DNA of 64,000 nt, from positions 62,001 through 126,000 of the forward strand of contig JAJPKP010000086.1 in assembly GCA_021323675.1 (NCBI GenBank), in the 5' to 3' direction. Numbering within the stretch: the stretch's first letter is position 1; the number at the start of each line of letters is the position of its first letter. The translations under genes were made by a program, and so were the position numbers. Shown here piece by piece: positions 26,787 through 35,400 of the stretch. This DNA comes from Pseudomonadota bacterium (GTDB lineage: Bacteria > Desulfobacterota > Binatia > Binatales > Binataceae). The notes under the pieces are model-generated. The model saw only the letters and a list, made by a program, of their open reading frames with translations. It was not told the DNA's origin and searched no databases.

Positions 26787-28976
26787 ATGGCGGAACAAGT
26801 CCCGCGCCGGACCCTGACGGCATTCGCCGTCTACCTGGCCATCTCGGTTGCGGCCTTCGGCGCTCGCGTCGGATTCGCGCCGCGCTACTTTCATGTCGGC
26901 TTCGGAGCCGATCCTTCTGCGCTGATGTGGTGCCTGGTATGGTGGCCACACGCCATCGCCCATCGCCTCAATCCCTTCGTCACCAGCGCGATTTGGACGC
27001 CGAGCGGCTTCAATCTCACCTGGGCCACCTCTGTGCCCGCGGTGGCTTTGGTTCTGGCGCCGTTCACCCTCGCCTTTGGCCCCGTCGCTTCCTACAACCT
27101 CGCCGCGCTTGCCGCGCCTGCGCTATCGGCATGGACGATGTTCCTTCTTTGCCGCCGCATTACACGGAAGTTCTGGCCGGCACTTGCGGGAGGGTTTTTG
27201 TACGGCTTTTCGCCCTATGAACTCGGCCATCTGCTGGGCGGACATCTGAGCTTGACCGTTAACTTCGTTCCACCCTTGTGCGTACTGGTCTTTCTCGCGT
27301 TCCTGGAGGGGACACTGCCGCGCAGCCGTTTTGTCCTCTATCTGGCGGGACTGCTCATCCTTCAATGTCTCATCTCAAGCGAGATTCTCGCGACCATGAC
27401 GGTGTTCGGCGCGATTGCGCTTGCCGCCGCGGCGGCGCTGACGGCGAAAGAATCGCGGCGCTGCCTGAGGGCTGCGACCGTAGCCGCTGCTTCGGCCTAT
27501 GTGCTGGCGGCTTTGATTCTGTCGCCTTTTCTTTACTATGCGCTCGCCGATGGGGCCGCTTTGCGACACCCGCTTTTTCCCGCAACATTCTTTTCTGCCG
27601 ATCTATTGAACTTTGTAATCCCCTCTCCCTTGATGCTCTTTGCGCCTCGAGCGGCCGCCGATCTCACCGCGCGCTTTTCCGGGAATCTACTGGAAGATCA
27701 GTTCTACCTCGGCCTTCCTATGCTGCTGCTCGCGGGTTTGTACTTCTGGCCGCGGCGAAACGAGCCCTCGGCGCGCCTGCTGATTCTGCTGCTGGCCGCA
27801 GCCGCAGCCGCCGCGCTCGGGCCGATTCTTCATGTGGCCGGCAGGCCGGTCGCGCCGACGCCATGGGCGCCCGCGTATTATTTGCCGCTGCTCAAGAACG
27901 CTCTTCCGGTGAGATTTGCCAACTACGCATTCCTGCTGCTCGCAATTGCGGTGAGCATCGTTCTTTCGGATCGCAGAGTGCGCATGGAGAAGGCGGTTGC
28001 GGCTTACGCGCTCGCCGCCCTGCTTCCCAATCCGCTCCTCCTGCTCTCACCATCGCATTACGACGAACCTCCATTCTTCGCGGAAGGGCTATATCGAAAG
28101 GTTCTGCACCCGGGCGACAACCTGATCGTGCTTCCGTACGGACCGAACGGTCCGAGCATGCTTTGGCAGGCGCAGTCGTGGATGTACTTCAACATGGCGG
28201 GCGGATATATCGGTCCGACGCCCGATCCCTTCCGCCGCTGGCCCTTCGTCAACGCCGCCCTCTTTTCTCTTCCGCTGAACAACTCGAAGCTTCAGACGCA
28301 AGCCTTCGTGGCGGCGCATCGCGTAGATGCGATCGCGGTGGTCGATGGCGCAGCCAGCGCTTCTGAGCTGACGACATCGTTGGGGATTGCGCCAGTCGAG
28401 CTTGGCGGCGTTTCTTTCTACAAATTGCCGCCATCGCAAGGCGAGGTTCCGGCGGCATCGGAACTCAACCATCTCGAACTGGAGGCCGCAAATCAGTGGA
28501 CCAACGTCCTGATCAGAGCCGCCGAATCGTACCTCGCGGCTGGAAATCGCCTCGACGAAGTGAATCCGGCCGCCTTGTTCGCAGCCGGTCTGCTGCCTCC
28601 TTCCAAATGGGCGGAAAACCTGGAAATGGTTCTGGCCGGCACCAGTCATGGCGCGATTAACGGACTCTGGGTTGGCCCCGGCCCATCCGACAGCCTGGCA
28701 ATCGGATTGTTCGCGTCGCCTGTGACGGCGGCTCTGCTTAACGCCCGCTTTGACTCTGGAGCGGTGGAGACGCTTTATCCCTACCCAAGGCGGTACACGC
28801 CCAAAACTGCGGACGAGGGCGAGACTGAATTCATGCTGGTTGCGATTCACCGCGATTTTGCCCGCCGACTACTCGAAACCGAACCATCCAGCGCTTACAC
28901 GGCCGGGGCAATGAACGATCGGGCTCCAATCGCGCTAACCAACGGTCACAACGAAAAGTGGACAACTCGGAAGTAG
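26787..28976 (+). CDS. large polytopic membrane protein, GT-C-like
   Basis: 729 residues with about 11-12 helices in the first 450 residues and a soluble C-terminal domain of about 270 residues. The loop after the first helix contains FHVGFGADPSALMW, where the Asp resembles the acidic first-loop motif of GT-C transferases. Later there are LPVRFANYAFLLLAIAV and VLPYGPNGPSMLWQAQSWMYFNMAGGY, seen in uncharacterised bacterial membrane proteins of this type. It lies 26 bp after tadC on the same strand, so it may belong to the pilus transcript; a glycosyltransferase role on pilin or another surface component is inference. Confidence 0.75.
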   Translation: MAEQVPRRTLTAFAVYLAISVAAFGARVGFAPRYFHVGFGADPSALMWCLVWWPHAIAHRLNPFVTSAIWTPSGFNLTWATSVPAVALVLAPFTLAFGPVASYNLAALAAPALSAWTMFLLCRRITRKFWPALAGGFLYGFSPYELGHLLGGHLSLTVNFVPPLCVLVFLAFLEGTLPRSRFVLYLAGLLILQCLISSEILATMTVFGAIALAAAAALTAKESRRCLRAATVAAASAYVLAALILSPFLYYALADGAALRHPLFPATFFSADLLNFVIPSPLMLFAPRAAADLTARFSGNLLEDQFYLGLPMLLLAGLYFWPRRNEPSARLLILLLAAAAAAALGPILHVAGRPVAPTPWAPAYYLPLLKNALPVRFANYAFLLLAIAVSIVLSDRRVRMEKAVAAYALAALLPNPLLLLSPSHYDEPPFFAEGLYRKVLHPGDNLIVLPYGPNGPSMLWQAQSWMYFNMAGGYIGPTPDPFRRWPFVNAALFSLPLNNSKLQTQAFVAAHRVDAIAVVDGAASASELTTSLGIAPVELGGVSFYKLPPSQGEVPAASELNHLELEAANQWTNVLIRAAESYLAAGNRLDEVNPAALFAAGLLPPSKWAENLEMVLAGTSHGAINGLWVGPGPSDSLAIGLFASPVTAALLNARFDSGAVETLYPYPRRYTPKTADEGETEFMLVAIHRDFARRLLETEPSSAYTAGAMNDRAPIALTNGHNEKWTTRK

Positions 28977-29112
28977 CAACGTCGGCGGCAGGCTGCTACA
29001 AGGTGTCTTGATTTCGCACAGGCGTTCGATTTCCAAGCAAAGCCCGGACAGGTCTCGCTCGTGGATCCCCTGCACGTCCGACGCCGGTGATGGCTACGGC
29101 GCACGGCCAAAC

Positions 29113-29128
29113 TGGCTCGCAAGTTGCT
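29113..29128 (+). promoter_or_regulatory. sigma-54 (-24/-12) promoter of a small membrane protein gene
   Basis: TGGCTCG-CAAG-TTGCT differs from the RpoN consensus at one -24 base, and the GG/GC spacing is exact. It ends 42 bp upstream of the ATG at 29171, in the correct orientation, inside a 194-bp gap that otherwise shows nothing. Confidence 0.6.
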
Positions 29129-29170
29129 TGTTTCCCAGGGTGACACTGTTCCCAAGGAGAGGATCAGATT

Positions 29171-29401
29171 ATGTCCGATCAAAATCGTCTTGCCGGCTTT
29201 TCAGTGATTTTCGGCGCAATGCTGCTGGCCGCATCCGTTAATATCGCATTCTTTCTCGGCAAGGGGGCCGTACCGCCATTTCTGCTCGTGATCCTGCCGT
29301 CGATGCTGGGGGCGGGACTTTTAACGGCAGGTATTCTGTACAAGCGGGACCTGTTCGCGAACAACCACGAACACCCCATGCCTTCGCCGCGCCACAACTA
29401 G
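29171..29401 (+). CDS. small two-helix membrane protein, unknown
   Basis: 76 residues: a short polar start (MSDQNRLAGF), two hydrophobic helices separated by GKGAVPP, and a basic, His/Pro-containing tail. The ribosome site GGAGAGGA lies seven bases before the ATG and is among the strongest in the window, which supports a real gene despite its size. A sigma-54 promoter candidate lies just upstream, as for flp, so it may be co-regulated with the pilus. I recognise no family. Confidence 0.7.
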   Translation: MSDQNRLAGFSVIFGAMLLAASVNIAFFLGKGAVPPFLLVILPSMLGAGLLTAGILYKRDLFANNHEHPMPSPRHN

Positions 29402-29500
29402 AGCGTCCCCGGATCTTCGACAATCTGGGCCATCCGCGCTTTGAAGACCGCGGCGGATGGCAAGCGGCATCGCGCACGCCGTATTCGCCGGAACCAGGTA

Positions 29501-31057
29501 TCAGGGAAAGTACCTGGCTGCGGGGACGTGCGCGGCTTTACCGTGCTGCTGGATGGGCGATGCCGGCAACTGGGACCGCGCGAAAAGCAGCGAGTCGCGG
29601 TCGCGATAAATCAAGCCCCATCCCCGAGCTTTGGCCATCAGTCGGGCGGCCGGTGCGGCGGGCGGGAGGAGCGCGAAGTCATGTGGATATTTGCGCAGCA
29701 CCTGTTCCCCGCCAGCGCCGGAAAAATAGAACGCGATATAATCCAGCACCACCGGAATCGGATAGACCATATCGTATCGGCTGTCGACAAATACCCGCGA
29801 CTCCGGACCCATATGCCAGATCAGATACTCGCCCCATTCGAATGCGCTCAGGATATTGCCGCGCAGCCCGTGTTCCTTCATGAACTCGACCGCCCCTGAC
29901 GGATAGGGCATGTCGAGCGGAAGCCGCGGCGAGAACTCTCCCGCCACCGCCGCCATCGCGAGCGCGGCACCCGCGACTATCCACTGCGGCCAATGGGAGG
30001 CTGCGGCCGGCTCGGGCTTCTTCCCGCGCGACTCCGCCATCGCCATCATCCCGTGGCGCGCAACCGGCAAAGTACATGGGATTGCCGCAAGCGGCACGTT
30101 GCGAACCGCCTTGAATGCCGCGGCGGTCATGAGGAGCGCGATCGCGACGAGGGGAAGATCGCCGCCACGCGGCCGGGCGATCAGGCCCGCCGCCAGCGCC
30201 GCTACCAGCGCTATGAAGCATAGGTACACCGCGATACCCCAATGGTTGAATCGCCATTGATCGCGAAATGCGGCGGTTAGCGGCTGCCAGTCCGCGAAAA
30301 TCCTGAAAGTCGGCGAAGTCCACAGCGTCGTAAACACCGTTCGCCAGCCTTCAACGCCATAGGGTGTGACAAGAGTAGCCAGAGTCGCGGCGACCGCGAT
30401 CGCAGCGATCTGAACTCGCCTCCGAGCGCGCCATTCCAGCGCCGCTTTGACCAGGGCGTAGGCAAACAGTGCCGCCAGCCCAGCGACAAATCCGCCATGC
30501 AGATTGGCCCACAGCGCCATCAGCGGCACAACCGCCCAAAGCTGTCCGGATCGCCTGTAATTGTCGCGCGCCAGCATCAGCAGCATCGCGGCCAGCAGCG
30601 CATAGGTGTAGAGTTGCGGACGAAACTGCATGTGTGGAGCTATCGCGGCAATCGCGACCGCCAGCGTGTTCATCTGAATCGCCACGCTCGCTCCGGTCTC
30701 CGCAAGTGCAAGCGCAAGAAGCACGACCGTTGCGCTCACCAGCGCGAGTTTCCACATCTTGAGGCCGACAACACCGAAGCGATCGTAGACAAAAGCGAGG
30801 CTGACTTCGGAAAGGTACTCGTGGTCATGCCAGGGGCGGCCGGCGGCGGTGTATGAATACGGATCGCGCGAGACGGCGTGCCGGCTTGCAATCATTTCCT
30901 GTCCGAAGCGGATGTGTCCCCATAAGTCCGGATCGGTGGATTGCCACACATTCGCGACCAGGATCAGCGCCACGATCAGCAGTGGCGCGCGCCCAAGCAG
31001 CGAGCGCGGCCTCGGCGCGCTGGTGACGAATGCGTCAGCGGCGTTCGTTGTATTCAT
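29501..31057 (-). CDS. polytopic membrane protein, GT-C-like, unknown
   Basis: 518 residues with about 10 membrane helices and a C-terminal soluble part. The first external loop has DPDLWGHIRFGQEMI and RPWHDHEYLSEV, acidic and His-rich, resembling GT-C or related uncharacterised families. A segment near the end reads NILSAFEWGEYLIWHMGPESRVFVDSR in pieces typical of such proteins. Its start overlaps the end of the DUF192 gene by 23 bp, so it is in the transcript that begins at the large hybrid kinase. Function unknown. Confidence 0.75.
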   Translation of the reverse strand: MNTTNAADAFVTSAPRPRSLLGRAPLLIVALILVANVWQSTDPDLWGHIRFGQEMIASRHAVSRDPYSYTAAGRPWHDHEYLSEVSLAFVYDRFGVVGLKMWKLALVSATVVLLALALAETGASVAIQMNTLAVAIAAIAPHMQFRPQLYTYALLAAMLLMLARDNYRRSGQLWAVVPLMALWANLHGGFVAGLAALFAYALVKAALEWRARRRVQIAAIAVAATLATLVTPYGVEGWRTVFTTLWTSPTFRIFADWQPLTAAFRDQWRFNHWGIAVYLCFIALVAALAAGLIARPRGGDLPLVAIALLMTAAAFKAVRNVPLAAIPCTLPVARHGMMAMAESRGKKPEPAAASHWPQWIVAGAALAMAAVAGEFSPRLPLDMPYPSGAVEFMKEHGLRGNILSAFEWGEYLIWHMGPESRVFVDSRYDMVYPIPVVLDYIAFYFSGAGGEQVLRKYPHDFALLPPAAPAARLMAKARGWGLIYRDRDSLLFARSQLPASPIQQHGKAAHVPAARYFP

Positions 31058-31460
31058 CGCGCCCGCATTCCTCGAATCGGATCGAATCTCCGATCCTGGT
31101 GCCGCTTGCGTCGCACGCGCCGGCCGGCAGTTCCAGCGCCTGGACCGCGCCGAAGACGATCGACGACAATCGCCAGGGCCGGAGTGCGCGATCGATATGA
31201 ACGATGACGCCGCCGCGATCCACGAAGACGATGTCGATCGGAAACCGCACGAAGAACATATGCATCCACAGAAACGGCTCGAAGCGACCGCGTACGATGA
31301 GCAGTCCTTCGCCAGGCTTCAGTCGATCGCGCCCTATCAATCCTCTGCTTCGGGCGAGATGGCCCGCGGCTTCTTCAAGCCTCGGGCACAGCATCGATCC
31401 GCGCGTCTGATTGATCGCCCGCACGGTCCGCGGTTCAGGTTTGGCGGTCGCGTTCCGCAT
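31035..31460 (-). CDS. DUF192 family protein
   Basis: 141-residue small beta-rich protein. The family core is visible: RSRGLIGRDRLKPGEGLLIV, then FLWMHMFFVRFPIDIVFVDRGGVIVHI and a C-terminal AVQALELPAGACDASGTRIGD. The role of DUF192 proteins is not established, though a stress- or protein-linked function has been suggested. I start at ATG 31460, 25 bp after the stop of the outer-membrane protein gene; no signal peptide is visible, although many relatives have one. The end overlaps the membrane protein gene. Confidence 0.85.
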   Translation of the reverse strand: MRNATAKPEPRTVRAINQTRGSMLCPRLEEAAGHLARSRGLIGRDRLKPGEGLLIVRGRFEPFLWMHMFFVRFPIDIVFVDRGGVIVHIDRALRPWRLSSIVFGAVQALELPAGACDASGTRIGDSIRFEECGRDEYNERR

Positions 31461-31485
31461 CCCGGCAAACGGCCGGAGCCGGACC

Positions 31486-32460
31486 TTAGGGATGAAACAC
31501 CGCGTTGAACCACAGTTCGTTTCCCGACACGCGGTTCTGGGCGGCGAATTCGAAGTCGTATTTGCAGTACAAATCGACGGCCAGCCACTTCGTAAGCCGC
31601 ACCGTGTATCCACCTATCGGGCCCAGCCCGATTACGCGGCCCTCGTACGATCCCAGGACCGCGGAGGGTCCGCTATCGGCGGTCGTCTGTTGAAACGCGT
31701 AGCCGGCCGTACCGAACATGAATCCGTTGGAGAAGTGCTGCACAAAGGCGAAATCAGCATGAAACTCGTCGCCGCTCGAATAGTGATCCGCCGGGTTCGT
31801 GGTGTTGATCGTATAGCCGGTGAACAGGGAAATCTCGTGCCCCCCTTCATCCATCCAGGTTAACCCGATGTCAGGCTCGAAAGCCCAGCGGTTGAGGCCA
31901 ATGCTGATGATCGAATTGGGATCGTAGTTGCCCGTCGGCGCGTAGAATGCGAACGATGCGGTCAGGTGGAACTGCCGCAGATCCCATCCCAAAATCACCG
32001 GCAAAAAGATTCCGTCGCCGATCCCCGCGACCGTCAGTGTCTGTTCCGGCGTCGGAATGCTCGGGGGACCAATATGTGCGCTCTGCGCTGAAATTCGAAC
32101 CATCTGAATGGTGCCTACCGCGTAGCGCGCGCCCAGGATCGAGAACGGCGTCACGTACCCGAGGAATACGGCATCATTGTACGTGTCAGTCTTGGTATCG
32201 GCCTCGATTCTTCCGTCTTCGGTCACCGCGCGGGAACTTGCCGCCTGGTACATGAACATGTTCTTGACCATCAGGGCTCCGGGAGGCGGCAGCAGTCCCG
32301 CGCCCAGGTCCATCAACCCCGGCCGGTAGGTGCTGATTCCGTATTCGGATGCCGAAGCAAACGGTGCGGTTGCGCAACTTCCGATCAACACGATGAGCGG
32401 AATAGTCACGATCCGGTGGATGCCGCGGCCAAAGCGACGCGTGTGAAATACCGGCAACAT
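31486..32460 (-). CDS. outer-membrane beta-barrel protein, MetA/phenol-degradation-like transporter
   Basis: 324 residues with an N-terminal signal peptide ending near ASASEYG, then alternating amphipathic strands. The motifs (FLPVILGWDLRQFHLTASFAFYAPTGNYD, GLTWMDEGGHEISLFTGY) match the SphA/MetA-like outer-membrane family linked to uptake of hydrophobic substrates. The C-terminus ends NAVFHP rather than with a terminal Phe. ATG 32460 follows GAGGAA at seven bases, 11 bp after the stop of the hybrid kinase. Ligand unknown. Confidence 0.82.
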   Translation of the reverse strand: MLPVFHTRRFGRGIHRIVTIPLIVLIGSCATAPFASASEYGISTYRPGLMDLGAGLLPPPGALMVKNMFMYQAASSRAVTEDGRIEADTKTDTYNDAVFLGYVTPFSILGARYAVGTIQMVRISAQSAHIGPPSIPTPEQTLTVAGIGDGIFLPVILGWDLRQFHLTASFAFYAPTGNYDPNSIISIGLNRWAFEPDIGLTWMDEGGHEISLFTGYTINTTNPADHYSSGDEFHADFAFVQHFSNGFMFGTAGYAFQQTTADSGPSAVLGSYEGRVIGLGPIGGYTVRLTKWLAVDLYCKYDFEFAAQNRVSGNELWFNAVFHP

Positions 32461-32471
32461 CGAGAAATTCC

Positions 32472-35400
32472 TCACGGCTCGGCTTGACGCGCAAGGACGG
32501 AGCACACGAGATCGCATTCAGCGCGAAAAGCGGGGAAAAGTTCCGCGGCTTTCTCCAGCGTCTTGTCGCGCGCCGCCTGATCGATGGCCGCGGCCATCTC
32601 GAACATCCGCCTGGCCCCGAAAGTCCCCGCGGAACCCTTCAGATTGTGGGCGACTCGCGCGATCGTGTCGCTGTCTTTCGCATCCAACGCCCTGCTGATT
32701 TGTTCCACCCCTTTGATCGTTTCGTCGCGGAAGAGGCCAACGAGTTCGCGCAGGAGTTCATCCCCTTCCTTTTTGAACCCCGCGACGGCTTCCGGATCGC
32801 ATACGTCTTCAAAAGGTCGCGACGGAGAGGGCGACGGCGCGGACGAGAAGCCTTCGGGAGCCTTCGCTGCGGCAGGCGGCGCAGCCTCGCCTTTCTCCGA
32901 AACCTGCAGCACCGGGGGCGCGGCCGCCGGTGTCGAACCGTTCGCTCTTTTATCGGTCGCACTCGCCGGGGAAGGCACTTCGGACGCGGGCGCGGAGGCC
33001 TGGGGAATCATCTCCGCCAAAGTCGCATCGAGAACCTCTTCGGTGACCGGTTTGCTGATATAGCCATCCATCCCCGCAGCCAGACACTTTTCGCGGTCGC
33101 CCGGCAGCGCGTGGGCGGTCATGGCGACGATCCTGGTGCGCCGCGGAGCTTCCTCGCTCTGCCTTATTCGGCGAGTGGCTTCGTAACCGTCCATTTCAGG
33201 CATCTGGCAATCCATGAAAATCAGGTCATAAGCCTTGCGGCTTGCGGCCCGCACGGCCTCGATACCGTTGGCCGCCAGGTCGACCTCGACACCGAGCTTG
33301 TTGAGCTGCAGGCGGGTGACTTTCTGATTGAGGGGATTGTCTTCAACGAGCAGGATATTGAGTTTTTGCCCTTCGAGCGGCCTGAATTTGCGGACTCGGG
33401 GAGCTTTTTCAGCGGAGCGGCCGCCCGCTTCTTCGACGCTCAGTGCCGCGGCGAGCGTGTCGTAGAGAAGCGATTCCGGAACCGGCTTCATCAGCCAGCC
33501 CGCAATCTTGATCTCCTTTGAGAGTGCGGCGTATTCAGCGCGCGTTCCGGCGGACGACGCGAAGACCATAATCGGACGTGGTATCGTGGTTTCCGCAAGA
33601 ATTCGTCGCGCCAGCTCAACCCCGCCTACTTCGGGCATCACCACATCGATTATCGCGACCTGATACGGTTCGGCCCGCGTGCTCCTGAGAATGACCAGCG
33701 CTTCCTCCGCCGATTGCGCGGTGGTAGGCCGCATGCCCCAGGCCGAGACCTGGCGTGCCAGGATCTGGCGGCTGTTCGCATTGTCGTCCACGATGAGCAC
33801 TTTGGTCCCGCGCATCGTCGCGAACCGCTCGGAGGCCGGCTTGCTGGTGTCGATCTGCTTGCCAAGCTTGAGGGTGAACCAGAATGTCGATCCTTTCCCC
33901 GGCGTGCTCGAGGCGGCGATCGTGCCATGCATCGCATTAACCAACTCGTGCGCAATCGAGAGGCCGAGACCGGTTCCTCCGTAATGCCGGGTCGTTGATG
34001 CATCCACCTGGGTGAACGCGCGGAAGAGCAGATGTTGCTTTTCCTTGGGGATTCCGATTCCGGTGTCGCGCACCTCGAAACGCAGCACCGCATCCTTCGG
34101 CGTCTCAGACAGCTTGCTGATCGACACCCCGACCTCGCCGTGCTCGGTAAACTTGACGGCGTTGCTGAGCAGGTTGACCAGAATCTGCCTGAGGCGCCCG
34201 GGGTCGCCGCGCAGACGGCGAGGAACGTCCGCGTCGATCGAGACCACCACCTCGAGACGCTTGTGGCGCGCCTGGTCCGCAACCTGCTCGACGGCGCCTT
34301 CCACCACGTGGCCCACGTTGAAGTCGGCCTCTTCGAGCACCAGCTTGCCCGCGGCAATCTTGGAAAAATCCAGGATGTCGTTGACCAGCGACAGAAGCGC
34401 ATTACCGCTCTCGCGCACATCGCGCGCAAATTCGCGTTGCTCGCTGTCAAGCTTCGTGTCGAGCAGAAGCCCGGTCAGTCCGATAATCGAGTTGAGCGGC
34501 GTGCGAATCTCGTGGCTCATATTGGCGAGAAACTCCGACTTGAGCCGGGCACCCTCCAGTGCCGCGTCGCGGGCAGCGGCCAGTTCCGCCTCCAACTGCT
34601 TCTGCTCGCTGATGTCCTGAGCCATGACCGACAGGCCGATCACCGTGCCGGCGGAATCGACGATCGGAGATTGCGTGAGCACGACGCTGATAGAGTGGCC
34701 ATCCTTGTGCAGCCGGGTGGCCTCGAAGCGTTCGGGCCTGCCCGACTTGAACACCTGGTCGGCGTGGCGAACCATTTCCGCACGCTGGTCAAGCGGCACC
34801 AGCAGCGCTCCGCTGTGGCCGATGATTTCGGCGCCGCTGTAGCCGAAAAGCCCTTCCGCAGCCGGATTCCAGCTCGTGATGGTCAGATCGCGGGTCTCGC
34901 TAAAAATCGCCTCGCCCGATGAATCGACGATCGAGGCCAGAAGCGAGCGCTCCTTTTCGGCGCGCTTGAGCTCGCTGACATCGCGAATGGTGACCAGGAT
35001 CTGCTTCCCTCCGCCCTCGGCCCGTTTGAAGGCGGAGGTATTCAGCGACACCGGTACCTCCTGGGCGCCGCGAGTCAGCAGGAGCAGTTCGGCGCCGTGC
35101 ACTCCGCCTTCTTTCCAGGTGCGCTCGATCAATTGCTCGACCTCGGCAATCTCGGAAAAGAGCGCCGGCAGCCTGGTGCCAATGAGCTCATCGCGGCGGT
35201 AGCCGGTCAGAGCGGCCGCCCGCTCGTTTGCGTCCGTGAGCAGCAGCTCGCGATCGCATACCAGCAATCCATCCGGAGACGCCTGCACCAGGCTCGTGCT
35301 GTATTCGCGCTCTTCGCGGAGGGTGGCTTCGATTCGCCGCTGTTCGGTTACATCGCGCGCTACTCCGAAAATTCCGCCTGGTTCGCCCTTCCGGTAGAAG

